From the NCBI RefSeq assembly GCF_000439085.1, contig NZ_AUUA01000003.1, positions 1 to 64,000 of the forward strand: 64,000 nt of DNA, written 5' to 3'. Within the stretch, counting starts at the first letter, position 1. Each line of letters starts with the position of its first letter. This document shows positions 49,465 to 59,035 of the stretch, piece after piece. A program made the position numbers and the translations under genes. The notes below the pieces were generated by a model, which saw only the letters and a list, made by a program, of their open reading frames with translations, ran no database searches and had not been told where the DNA came from. This DNA is from Leminorella grimontii ATCC 33999 = DSM 5078 (GTDB taxonomy: Bacteria > Pseudomonadota > Gammaproteobacteria > Enterobacterales > Enterobacteriaceae).

Positions 49465-50358
49465 TTATTTTGTCGGCTTGGCCGTATTTTCCAGCACTTC
49501 GCGAATTTGCGCTTTATACGTTTCCAGCTTCTGCGGCGTCATCATGTGGCGGGATTCGTCCAGCACGACGCCGCCCACATCGTCCGCAATGCGCTGAGCG
49601 GACTGCAGCATCAGCTTAAAGTTCTGGTGAGCATCTCCGTAGGAAGGCACCATCATAAAGATGGATACGCCCGGGGTCGAAAAATCCGCCATATGTTCCG
49701 GGTCAAACGAACCGGGCTTGACCATGTTGGCCAAGCTAAACAACACGGGGCCGCTGCCGGCCGGGTCGACGTGGCGGTGGAAAATATTCATCGCGCCAAA
49801 CTTAAAACCAGCGTGCAGAATGCTCTGCAGCAGGGGTTCTCCGGCCACCGTGCCGCCGTTAAGCGCCGACACGTGCAAAACAATAACCAGCTCTTTTAGC
49901 GGCTCAGGAGACGAAACGGCGCTTTGCTCAGCGCTGTCGGACGCATTCGTTGCTGCGGGCTGTTCAACTTCTTCCGGCTCATTGTCGTCAAGTAAGACGT
50001 CATCAAACGACATTTGAATCGGGGATGGTTCCTTTGCATCTTCCGTCGCTGAATCAACGAGGTCTGGCTCTTGCGGCTCGCCAATAGACGAAATGATAGG
50101 CTCCTCTGACTTACGAGGAGAGGAAGATGAAACCAATGGATCGGCCGACGGCGTAGACACAGAACGCACCCTCACCTCACCGACGCCTTCGTCCAGAGAG
50201 TCAAAAGGTTGTTCTTTTTTCTGTGTAATCCCACGCTTGAAGGGCTTATCACGAAAAATAGATGAGCGTTCTTTACGGCTAGTCCATAAACCGTGTACGA
50301 GTAACGCTAGAATCGCTATAGCGCCAACGACTATCAATATCAGACGCAAATTCTGCAT
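49465..50358 (-). CDS. zipA: ZipA, cell division protein
   Basis: Anchors FtsZ to the membrane. N-terminal TM segment [22 protein letters not shown], a charged region, a flexible linker (about 60-155, rich in Glu, Pro and Ser), and the C-terminal FtsZ-binding domain (about 155-290; [41 protein letters not shown]). 297 residues (E. coli 328), the difference lying in the linker. Divergent from cysZ. Confidence 0.96.
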   Translation of the reverse strand: MQNLRLILIVVGAIAILALLVHGLWTSRKERSSIFRDKPFKRGITQKKEQPFDSLDEGVGEVRVRSVSTPSADPLVSSSSPRKSEEPIISSIGEPQEPDLVDSATEDAKEPSPIQMSFDDVLLDDNEPEEVEQPAATNASDSAEQSAVSSPEPLKELVIVLHVSALNGGTVAGEPLLQSILHAGFKFGAMNIFHRHVDPAGSGPVLFSLANMVKPGSFDPEHMADFSTPGVSIFMMVPSYGDAHQNFKLMLQSAQRIADDVGGVVLDESRHMMTPQKLETYKAQIREVLENTAKPTK

Positions 50359-50579
50359 CGTTGCTATCTCTGCTTTTTATACGTGCCACCGCGGCAAACA
50401 TACTACCTACATAATCCTATTTGCCTACGTATCCAAGTGCAAGTCTATGCTCATTTTTATTCACGATAAATACGATTTTTTCTACTTTTTTGTCTACTTT
50501 TTAAGCTTCACAAAGTTCGTAATGTATTTATCATAGAATATGATAACCTGATTTGCGTTTATAACGGGAACTTTAACGC

Positions 50580-51341
50580 ATGACACAAGACTCAATTCGA
50601 CAAAATTTACCTGAAAAAAGCGGTTTTCACTACATTGCTCAAGGCTTCAAGTTGGTCAGGATGCCTGGCATTCGACGCTTTGTCGTTCTGCCGCTGCTGG
50701 TGAATATCCTTCTGGTAGGCGGCGCTTTCTGGTGGCTTTACGGTAAGCTGGGAGAATGGATCCCGGCGATGATGAGCTACGTTCCCGACTGGCTGCAGTG
50801 GCTTAGCTACCTGCTCTGGCCGCTGGCCGTAATATCGATTCTGCTTATTTTCGGCTACTTTTTCAGCACAATCGCCAACTGGATTGCAGCTCCCTTTAAT
50901 GGGCTGCTAGCGGAGCAACTGGAAGCAAAGCTTACGGGCAAACCGCTGCCGGACACCGGCATCTTTGGGTTGGTGAAAGACGTCCCGCGCATCATGAAGC
51001 GCGAATGGCTTAAGCTGGTCTATTACCTGCCCCGCGCCCTACTGCTTTTGATTCTGTATTTCATTCCCGGCGTCGGCCAAACGGTCTTCCCCGTGCTGTG
51101 GTTCCTGTTTAGCGCCTGGATGCTGTCCATTCAGTACAACGACTATCCGTTCGATAACCATAAGATAAGCTTTTCAGATATGAAGCTAACGTTGAGCCAG
51201 GAAAAGGTGCGCAACGTACAGTTCGGCATGGTTGTTAGTTTGTTTACTATGGTGCCGATCCTGAACTTGTTCATTATGCCGGTTGCCGTTTGTGGGGCAA
51301 CGGCGATGTGGGTGGAGAGGTATAGGGGGAGGTTTGTATAG
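50580..51341 (+). CDS. cysZ: CysZ, sulfate transporter
   Basis: A 253-residue inner membrane protein (E. coli length 253) for high-affinity, proton-driven sulfate uptake, with about four hydrophobic helices. The family stretches [37 protein letters not shown] and [16 protein letters not shown] are intact. In E. coli cysK lies just downstream; here the leftward O-antigen cluster follows. Confidence 0.96.
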   Translation: MTQDSIRQNLPEKSGFHYIAQGFKLVRMPGIRRFVVLPLLVNILLVGGAFWWLYGKLGEWIPAMMSYVPDWLQWLSYLLWPLAVISILLIFGYFFSTIANWIAAPFNGLLAEQLEAKLTGKPLPDTGIFGLVKDVPRIMKREWLKLVYYLPRALLLLILYFIPGVGQTVFPVLWFLFSAWMLSIQYNDYPFDNHKISFSDMKLTLSQEKVRNVQFGMVVSLFTMVPILNLFIMPVAVCGATAMWVERYRGRFV

Positions 51342-51353
51342 GAACAAATTAAT

Positions 51354-51383
51354 AGCTGCATACTTATGCATTAATATGCAGCT
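51354..51383. terminator. Hairpin between cysZ and the O-antigen cluster
   Basis: AGCTGCATA and TATGCAGCT form a 9-bp stem with a 12-base loop, between the convergent ends of cysZ and the last glycosyltransferase. It marks the junction of the core chromosome and the sugar cluster. Confidence 0.6.
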
Positions 51384-51408
51384 TAACTTAATAAAAAACC
51401 AATTTATA

Positions 51409-52554
51409 TTATTCCATCCTTAGGCGTTTCTGATATAAATTATGTATGATCTGGATACGCTTATCGATATTATGGTTTCTACATACATCTTCCCTAGCCT
51501 CTTCGCCTAAAAACTTACGAACAGATTGATTAATAATAACTTTATCCAAATTTAAAATTAAATCATCTATATTATTAAGATTAAATAACAAGCCTGTCTT
51601 ATTATTCTTCACTATATGTCTATTTCCAGGAATATCTGAAACTAAACAGGGTAATTCAACACTCTGAGCCTCAAGAATAGCTAATGGCATCCCTTCCCAT
51701 TTTGAAGGAAGAACAAAGATGTCTAGTATATTTAAAAGAAATTCTGTATCCTCTCTCCATCCCAATACTTTGACTTTATCCGTTAGTCCTTCATATGAAA
51801 TACATTCAAGTATATCTTTCTTTAAATCACCATCACCGATATAAACAAGTTTTACATTAGGGAATTTCTTGGATATTATATTAAAAGCCCTTAATAAAAA
51901 TAACGGGTTCTTCTGTTCCCATAATCTACCTAACATACCGATGATAATATCATGATGGGAGAAACCTTCTTTTTCTCGTATTTTTAATTTATTTTCATAA
52001 GTAAAAGAATAGAACTTATTAATATCAACACCATTGGGTATTACATGTATTCTTTTACAATTAACCTTAAGATCCCTTAAAGCTATGATTTTATCATCAT
52101 CATGTAGAGTAATAATATCATCTCCACATATAATACCTAAGCGCTCCATTATAAAATAAATTGCTTTTTGAATTCTAGTATTTGCAGATGAGAATGAAAA
52201 ACCATGTACTGTATGTATAATATAAGGCGTCCTAGCGATATAGGCAGCAATACGCCCTAAAACCCCAGTCTTAGAAGAGTGGGTGTGAACAATATCGAAT
52301 CTATATTTTTTTATTATCTTGAATAATGAACAAAGTGCTAGAAAATCATTTTTTATATTAATGTCCCTACATAGCTCATCAACAAATATACACTTTACAC
52401 CTATCTTTTCAGCCTCCTTAGATAAGGGGCCGCTTTCTTTACAAATTAAGAATCTCTCATAAATAAAAGGATCCAAGCGTTGCAATTCATCTAAACAAAC
52501 TCGCTGAACACCGCTCAGTAAAGGTAACAATTGTATATGTACAATCTTTATCAT
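51409..52554 (-). CDS. Glycosyltransferase, GT4 family
   Basis: A 381-residue GT-B enzyme. The N-terminal acceptor domain begins HIQLLPLLSGVQRVCLDEL and holds FDIVHTHSSKTGVLGRIAA; the donor domain has GMLGRLWEQKNPLFLLRAF and the EX7E-type ending PSKWEGMPLAILEAQS. The last gene of the cluster in transcription order and very AT-rich. It adds a sugar from a nucleotide donor to the O unit on the cytoplasmic face; which sugar cannot be read. Confidence 0.88.
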   Translation of the reverse strand: MIKIVHIQLLPLLSGVQRVCLDELQRLDPFIYERFLICKESGPLSKEAEKIGVKCIFVDELCRDINIKNDFLALCSLFKIIKKYRFDIVHTHSSKTGVLGRIAAYIARTPYIIHTVHGFSFSSANTRIQKAIYFIMERLGIICGDDIITLHDDDKIIALRDLKVNCKRIHVIPNGVDINKFYSFTYENKLKIREKEGFSHHDIIIGMLGRLWEQKNPLFLLRAFNIISKKFPNVKLVYIGDGDLKKDILECISYEGLTDKVKVLGWREDTEFLLNILDIFVLPSKWEGMPLAILEAQSVELPCLVSDIPGNRHIVKNNKTGLLFNLNNIDDLILNLDKVIINQSVRKFLGEEAREDVCRNHNIDKRIQIIHNLYQKRLRME

Positions 52555-52751
52555 GAATATTTACCGGGAATAACTCAATCATAAAAATATATTAGTAGAC
52601 TAACAAAATTCATAACAAATCTATATATAATATCTTTCTCTCTATCTTTATCTATAATTTGAATACCATTTTCTCTGACAGAGGATCTGGACCAAGGTGA
52701 GTTATGAATTTTATCTCACGAAATTAATTGGATAGTTTTTATCTATGAAAA

Positions 52752-53666
52752 CTATTTTTCAATACGCTCGAAGGCACCAAACTTACCACGTATACCATCT
52801 TTAATTCCATGATAAGCATAATATAAATAATCTTTTCTATTCTCAGAGCTAAAATAACCAAATAAAAGCCTTAGAAAATTAAACACACTCTCTCGTAACT
52901 TATATCCAAATGGAACATAGGGTAACCGAACCATATAAAAGCTATTCCTTAGAAGATAGTACCGTCTAATAGGACTATGTACTGAAATTTGTCGACCGAA
53001 AACAGATATTCGGCGGTCTCCAATAGAATGAGCCATTTTAGCTTTTGGTGATATAAAAACACGATACCCCATATTTTTTGCTCTTAATGACCATTCTACA
53101 TCAATATAATCTATAAATAAATCACCTTTCATTAGGCCAATATCTTCTAATACACTAGTCCGAATCAAACAACCGGAAGCAATTATGAAAGTTGCATCTA
53201 TTATATCCGTAGGATCTATACGCCGAATAAATGGGCCACAATATACGGTAGCTGGATATAATTTATTAGAGATGGGATCATAGAATATTGGCCCAACAGC
53301 AGCAACAGACTCACCTTTATTAATAAGCTCACATTCTGCATCTAATAAGGCTTTAACAAAAAATGGCTCAATAACACTATCTTGATCAAATAGTAGTATA
53401 TGAGAAGCCTTGCTTTTTATAGCCATCTTCACAGCGATATTTTGTGCATCAGCAAGCCCAATATTTGTATCATTTTGAATAAAAGTTATTACCTGAGTCT
53501 GAAATTTTATACTATCAGCAATAGAAAATGAATTTTTTGAACCATTATCAAAAATAATTAAATGATCAACCTGAGGCTGAATTGAAGATAAGACTTTTAT
53601 TAATTCATTTAAATTAGGATTGTAAGTTACCAGAATACCATATATGCACTCACTAGCATTAGTCAT
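52752..53666 (-). CDS. Glycosyltransferase, GT2 family, rhamnosyltransferase-like
   Basis: A 304-residue GT-A enzyme. GILVTYNPNLNELIKVLSSI near residue 10, DNGSKN, NIGLADAQNIAV, and the metal-binding DQDS in ILLFDQDSVIEPFF match the WbbL/RfbG-type rhamnosyltransferase subgroup. Its ATG overlaps the stop of wzy by one base (TAATG), so the two are co-translated. Sugar specificity is inferred only from subgroup resemblance. Confidence 0.85.
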   Translation of the reverse strand: MTNASECIYGILVTYNPNLNELIKVLSSIQPQVDHLIIFDNGSKNSFSIADSIKFQTQVITFIQNDTNIGLADAQNIAVKMAIKSKASHILLFDQDSVIEPFFVKALLDAECELINKGESVAAVGPIFYDPISNKLYPATVYCGPFIRRIDPTDIIDATFIIASGCLIRTSVLEDIGLMKGDLFIDYIDVEWSLRAKNMGYRVFISPKAKMAHSIGDRRISVFGRQISVHSPIRRYYLLRNSFYMVRLPYVPFGYKLRESVFNFLRLLFGYFSSENRKDYLYYAYHGIKDGIRGKFGAFERIEK

Positions 53667-54826
53667 TATGAAAACCTAATATTCAAAGGGTGTGTTAACT
53701 TCTTCTTATTTAAACTAATGGCCATCAAAAGCCCTAGAAAAACAGAGAACGTGAAAGAGACAAGTACTGGGTTAGAATATGATACAAGATAAAAACCATA
53801 TAGTGATATTATTTCTTGATATCGTTCCCTCTTATAGAATAAGATTAAAATATAAAAGAATGCAAGACTATGAAGTAAATATCCTAAAACCCCATACTTT
53901 CTAATAATCTCTAGCTGGCTAATTTCTATATTGTCTGTAAACGAATTGAATCCTATAGAGTAAAAATGGGAACCAGGCCCCATGCCAAATAAAATATTGA
54001 ATCCATCAAGATTATTAAAAACTGAAACTAAATGTCCCAAGCGGATACTAATTCCATCATAAGGATCATCTATAATACTTAAGTTTGAATATGGAAGATA
54101 AACCATAACAAAGGCTAATAACACGAGAACAGCTTGGGGAAGAAATAAATATCTAATAAATTTTGCAATAGTTTCCTTCTTAAAAAAGGCAGCCATTAAC
54201 ATGAAAAATAATACAGTAAAAACACCAAATCTAGACAAACATAGGCCTAATAAAAATACAAAAAAGAAAGCCGATTTTCTGTATCCAGAGAAGAATGAAT
54301 ATAATGAAATCGCAACCATCACAAGTGTGCTTTGAAAATAAACTTGCGGATAGCCATCATCTCGCACATAAAACCAACCAGGAAAAGAATTAAAATAATC
54401 AGTTACACTTTGACCATATACTAGAAGAAGAATAAATACTACTAATATCGTTATTGAAAATACATACCCAGAATAGACAACCCCCTTCAATAATTCAGTT
54501 TTATTATAGAGAGAAAAGAACCAAAAAAAGAAAGGAATAAATAAGAGCGGAGCTATCCAAATAATAATATCAGCTATACTCTGCCCACCAATTAATGACA
54601 CACCAAGACCAGCCATAGCTAGAAAGAGAAAAAGGAAATAAGAAACTAGCATATGACGTTCTGACTTGTAATTACTATTAAAATATAAATGGAGAATAGC
54701 GCCTATAATAACAAAGAATAATCCTATATATCGAATCCCAATAGGCCCGCCAGAATCAATAATAAAAGAAAAAAAAACAAAAATAATAATTATTATATTC
54801 ATCATAGATCCTATCTCTGGATTCAC
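53666..54826 (-). CDS. wzy: Wzy-like O-antigen polymerase
   Basis: A 386-residue protein that is almost all membrane segments (about ten to eleven), with a larger periplasmic loop around residues 130-160 and another near 235-285 (GMGPGSHFYSIGFNSFTDN). Wzy proteins share little sequence, so the call rests on topology, position beside Wzx and glycosyltransferases, and the presence of only one such protein. It would join O units in the periplasm. Confidence 0.78.
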   Translation of the reverse strand: MNPEIGSMMNIIIIIFVFFSFIIDSGGPIGIRYIGLFFVIIGAILHLYFNSNYKSERHMLVSYFLFLFLAMAGLGVSLIGGQSIADIIIWIAPLLFIPFFFWFFSLYNKTELLKGVVYSGYVFSITILVVFILLLVYGQSVTDYFNSFPGWFYVRDDGYPQVYFQSTLVMVAISLYSFFSGYRKSAFFFVFLLGLCLSRFGVFTVLFFMLMAAFFKKETIAKFIRYLFLPQAVLVLLAFVMVYLPYSNLSIIDDPYDGISIRLGHLVSVFNNLDGFNILFGMGPGSHFYSIGFNSFTDNIEISQLEIIRKYGVLGYLLHSLAFFYILILFYKRERYQEIISLYGFYLVSYSNPVLVSFTFSVFLGLLMAISLNKKKLTHPLNIRFS

Positions 54827-55392
54827 ATTTACAACTCAAGTTAATATATTAGGAAAATTTTACAGGACTCTACATTAAGCAATTCCCATAAGAAGATATT
54901 TCTCCTACATAATTATATTCTTTCCCCTTCCCTACAGCCTTAATTTTTACATTATCCTCGATATATTTAAGGCTATATACTTTCCCCTTAGGAACAAATC
55001 AAGCATATACTCTTTTTATCTTGCAATCATTTTTATTCATTGCTATTTCAGAGCATCAAGCAAACATAAAATAGAATAACGCCCTTTAAAACCGTCATGG
55101 TTATTTTAGGAGATTTAATAGCTATACTCTAGATACAGTTACATTCTTATATGTCCACGTATATTAAGTTGATAGCATCAGTATAAATTATATTTTATCT
55201 TTAATAATCAGCATGCATACTAATATTAATGGTTATGATCTACCGTTTGTTAACAACTTAATGTAATTCCTCCACGATGAATTGCTTATCTAACAAACCA
55301 TCTGAACTTTAGATTCCATTTCCCTCTAACACCTATAGAGAACATATTATCATCAACTCATAACGCTCTATGCCATATTAATTTCGTTTACC
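54827..55392. other. 566-bp AT-rich gap, possible gene relic
   Basis: No intact gene on either strand. On the minus strand a stop-free stretch of about 40 codons, starting near 54990 and ending close to 54870, reads FVPKGKVYSLKYIEDNVKIK and onward to a TAG; it looks like real protein sequence without a start. Upstream frames are full of stops. This gap inside a tightly packed cluster may be the remains of a lost glycosyltransferase or modification gene. Confidence 0.45.
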
Positions 55393-56391
55393 TTATGATA
55401 TCATAGAATCAATTTTTCTTTTCTTGAGAGTTATTTTAAGGAAAAACCGCCGAATTCTCGTTATATTCATTATTAAAAGATAGGAAAGCCTCATTTTACC
55501 AAATGGGGAAATAACATACCTATATAAATATGAAGAAGAAAAAGCCCGCTTCATTAAAAAAGTGCTATTTTCAGATACATAATTACTCATCTCAGTATTA
55601 TATTGAAAATGATACAAATGTAATAATGCAGATAACAAGAAGCTATTATACAGGCTGCTTCCTTCTTTATAATAAGACTTTATTATACCTAAGAAATTAG
55701 CGGAAAAAACCGTAACATATTTATATCCACCTGAATTATCTTGTTGAGCAATAATTAAAGGTGTCTGAACGAATATATATATACCACCATGTAATAGAGA
55801 TGGCAGAACCCACGATAATTGAACGAGATAACTTCCAAGTAATTTCTTATATTCATTTCCCTCATACAGCTCACTAGCGACTAAGACACTTTTATTTATA
55901 ATACAGGCTGAAATAAAAGTAGAGTACACACCAATTAGTCTTGAGAACTTCTCATTATTATCTGTCACTAGATAATTAATAGAGTCTAACTTGACTAGCT
56001 TATCAACACTGCCACTAACACTGTTTAGAAAAATAAAGTTTGGTTCATATATTTCTAAAAGAGAAAATACATTTCCAATGGCATTGTTAATAACAACTTC
56101 ATCATCACCTACAATCCAAACATAACGTCCCTTTGCATGATCAAAAGCATTATGAATATTATAGTCGGGCCCTTCATTTTTAGAATTTTGGCTGTACCTA
56201 AAAAACGGATATCTTTTAGCATATTCATCACATAAATGGATAGTTTTATCCAAAGATGCATTATCTGATATAACTACCTCAACCTTATCTTTAAAGTATG
56301 CCAGTTGGGGCAATAAAGATTCAAGCAATCTTTTTAAGTAAAAATACCTATTATATGTAGGTATGCAAATTGACAACAAAATCTCACTCAC
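55393..56391 (-). CDS. Glycosyltransferase, GT2 family, possible dideoxyhexose transferase
   Basis: A 332-residue GT-A enzyme. LLSICIPTYNRYFYLKRLLESLL opens it, then VISDNASLDKT, NEGPDYNIHNAF, and WIVGDDEV as the metal-binding motif. Length and layout recall the abequosyl/dideoxyhexosyl transferases of the WbaV type (about 333 residues), and the neighbouring genes make a dideoxyhexose donor, so it is the best candidate for adding that sugar. This assignment is inference; the GT2 call itself is firm. Confidence 0.85.
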   Translation of the reverse strand: MSEILLSICIPTYNRYFYLKRLLESLLPQLAYFKDKVEVVISDNASLDKTIHLCDEYAKRYPFFRYSQNSKNEGPDYNIHNAFDHAKGRYVWIVGDDEVVINNAIGNVFSLLEIYEPNFIFLNSVSGSVDKLVKLDSINYLVTDNNEKFSRLIGVYSTFISACIINKSVLVASELYEGNEYKKLLGSYLVQLSWVLPSLLHGGIYIFVQTPLIIAQQDNSGGYKYVTVFSANFLGIIKSYYKEGSSLYNSFLLSALLHLYHFQYNTEMSNYVSENSTFLMKRAFSSSYLYRYVISPFGKMRLSYLLIMNITRIRRFFLKITLKKRKIDSMIS

Positions 56392-56566
56392 GGCAATGGC
56401 TCTCCACTTTCAATCATCCTAATACTACATTAAACAGTAGTTGATGTCTTACATAACTATAAATTTAGATATGGAAAACTTAAAAACATTCAATGACAGA
56501 AATTACGACAAAATTTAAATTAAAAATTTTTATAACAATATTAATTACAAACAATATATATTATTT

Positions 56567-57901
56567 TTAAATCAATTTATTCTTACGAAAATATTTGTTA
56601 AATAACAAAATTGTCCAAGGAAAGCAAATAAGAGATAAGATTAAAAGATAAGAGAGAATAGTAACAAATACACTAACTTTAGATAAAAAGTATATTGAAA
56701 AACTAACGAGTCCCCCCGTAATAATAGAATTGAATAACATTGGCTCTTCTTTGTGAGCTCTCATATAAGTTGCACAGCAATATACAACATGATTAACCAC
56801 AGTAATAATAGACATCATAATAAGAATATCTACATCAACTAACCTTTCAACAAGTAAGAAATTATAATACTTTAAAATACAAACTACAATAATAAAAGAA
56901 ATTGAGCAAAATATATTAGCAACCGTAGACTTAATTAATAAGTTAGAAAATAAATTATTAACTTCCCTCTTATTCTCCGCTGAAATAAATTTTGCTAAAG
57001 TAGGAACCTTTGCATTAACCCAACTTATAGACAGGGATAATATTGTTGAGAATATGGCTAAACTTAAGCCCACTTTCCCTGCTTCTATTGCCCCTTGGTT
57101 TGCAAAAATTAGTGGATTAAATAATTGAAAAATTAAATATCCACTAAGCCAACTTAATGCCATTCGCCATTGAAAAGGGAAAATTTCACGCCGCCAAGAT
57201 ATCTTCTTCTCTTTCACAATTCTTTTTATGGGTTCAAATAAGATAGGATAATAGCGATAGAGCAAAAAACTAAACCCCGTAAATGCTGCGACACCACTTA
57301 TAGCAGGTAAAGCATTAAGCCTATAGTGGAAAAGAAATAGACAGAGCAATAGTGAATATCCCAAGATAGATTGGAATAGTCTAACTTGTGCCACTCGACC
57401 AACCAGTCCCATACCTTCAAGAACAGAAAAAAAAGGACTTATAAAAAGATTAATTGCAGAAAACAACGTAATAAGCGTCCATGCAACTATCCAATCATCT
57501 CTTAATAAACTTCCTTTTACAGAAAAGAAATAGGCACCGACAAAAAATACCACAATAAAAAAAAGTACAGACACTACGCCATACCATCTTATAAGCATCC
57601 GAATGAGTGAATAAATCCTGTTGATTGAATTCTCATTTCCTACTAGTTTGTTATTAACCAACGACACATTGACCATTTCATGACTAATCATCTGTGTTAT
57701 AACAAAATTAAACCCTAACTCAAAAAAAACCTGCATTGCTATAATGCTAGAAAATGTAAAATAGTATCCCTGTTCTGCTGAAGAAAGAAATATTGGTATC
57801 AGTAGCACTAACATTCCACCAGATACCGTAGACCATATTCTTAAAAGTAATGTACTTCCAATATCAAAATCAATACCAAGTTTATGGGCAAATTTTTTCA
57901 A
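56567..57901 (-). CDS. wzx: Wzx O-unit flippase
   Basis: A 444-residue MATE/PST-type polysaccharide flippase with about 12 TM segments. The N-terminal half contains SSAEQGYYFTFSSIIAMQVFFELG, a hallmark of O-antigen flippases, and the middle holds the cytoplasmic loop KRIVKEKKISWRREIFPFQWR. It moves undecaprenyl-linked O units to the periplasm for Wzy. 84 bases downstream of the yerF-like gene. Confidence 0.9.
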   Translation of the reverse strand: MKKFAHKLGIDFDIGSTLLLRIWSTVSGGMLVLLIPIFLSSAEQGYYFTFSSIIAMQVFFELGFNFVITQMISHEMVNVSLVNNKLVGNENSINRIYSLIRMLIRWYGVVSVLFFIVVFFVGAYFFSVKGSLLRDDWIVAWTLITLFSAINLFISPFFSVLEGMGLVGRVAQVRLFQSILGYSLLLCLFLFHYRLNALPAISGVAAFTGFSFLLYRYYPILFEPIKRIVKEKKISWRREIFPFQWRMALSWLSGYLIFQLFNPLIFANQGAIEAGKVGLSLAIFSTILSLSISWVNAKVPTLAKFISAENKREVNNLFSNLLIKSTVANIFCSISFIIVVCILKYYNFLLVERLVDVDILIMMSIITVVNHVVYCCATYMRAHKEEPMLFNSIITGGLVSFSIYFLSKVSVFVTILSYLLILSLICFPWTILLFNKYFRKNKLI

Positions 57902-57985
57902 AATATAAAACCATAGCTATTGTCATACTAATATCAGTAATGTTTTTATATCAAACATTTCATTTTCTTATAAAAAAAGTAATCA

Positions 57986-59032
57986 CTATTTTTTATAATA
58001 AGTTATAGTCCTAGAAAATCCATCCTCGATACTAAACTCTGGGCCCCAACCTAATGACCTCAACTTTTCTGTGTTGGGAATTATTTTACTAACTTTATTC
58101 GATAAATATCCATTCTCCTCATTTATATCTCGTTTTATCATCGAACTATCTTTATTAACAATACCAGATAAAATATGGGCAAGCTCATTCATATCAACTT
58201 GATTATCTTCATTACCAACATTATATACCTCACCATTTGGTGCATCTAATAATACTTTAAATGCAGCAATAACAGTATCGGCAAGATAACAAAATGACCT
58301 AATAGCTTTTCCATCACTTTTAATTTCGATGCTTTTATCATTCACTATGTCTTTTACAAAATCAGCAAATACACGTCCGTCGTCAAGATCCATTCCAGGC
58401 CCGTAAGTATGGAATATCCTAATTATTTTAGTTGGTATATTTTTCTGATGCCACCATGAATTACACATTGTTTCCCCCATACGCTTACTTTCTGCGTAGC
58501 ATGCCCGTAGCGTCATACAATCCAGTGAACCAAAATCATTTTCTTTTATATACTCCTCACTAGTACTTGTATCACCATAAACTTCCGCACTACTAAAATA
58601 TAATAGAGATCTTAACTCTTTCTGTTTCTCAGCAAATGTCAAAATGTTATATGAACCAATAGTATTCGCAGTTAAAGTTCCTATGGGATCCACGCCGTAA
58701 TATTTTGGACTAGCTTGACTAGCGGCATGAATAATAAAATTAATTGGTTCTATTAATTTGATAGGATCACATACATCCTGTACTATGAATTCTAATCCAA
58801 TTTTACCTATCAAGTGTGAAAATCTAGAAAGTGCCTTTTCTTTATTTCTTACCAATGCAAATACTTTTGCATTTAACTTTAGACTTTCATTTAGATATAT
58901 GATCGTTTCAACCATATATGCTGGTATAAAACCATTAGCTCCGGTTATAAGAATTCGTTTCCCACGTAACTTTTCCCATGAGGAAATAGAATTCTCTATA
59001 TACTTCAAATCATCATCAATAATTGAGCGCAT
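57986..59032 (-). CDS. yerF: YerF-like SDR reductase
   Basis: A 348-residue extended short-chain dehydrogenase: Rossmann motif GKRILITGANGFIPAYMVE, IIHAASQASPKYYG, and the catalytic YxxxK of CYAESKRMGE. It starts 3 bases after the ThDP enzyme stop, so the two are a translational pair. In Yersinia pseudotuberculosis O:VI, YerF reduces the acetyl branch made by YerE to the 1-hydroxyethyl group of CDP-yersiniose A. The family call is firm; the YerF role rests on gene order and could also be an epimerase. Confidence 0.75.
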   Translation of the reverse strand: MRSIIDDDLKYIENSISSWEKLRGKRILITGANGFIPAYMVETIIYLNESLKLNAKVFALVRNKEKALSRFSHLIGKIGLEFIVQDVCDPIKLIEPINFIIHAASQASPKYYGVDPIGTLTANTIGSYNILTFAEKQKELRSLLYFSSAEVYGDTSTSEEYIKENDFGSLDCMTLRACYAESKRMGETMCNSWWHQKNIPTKIIRIFHTYGPGMDLDDGRVFADFVKDIVNDKSIEIKSDGKAIRSFCYLADTVIAAFKVLLDAPNGEVYNVGNEDNQVDMNELAHILSGIVNKDSSMIKRDINEENGYLSNKVSKIIPNTEKLRSLGWGPEFSIEDGFSRTITYYKK

Positions 59033-59035
59033 AAC

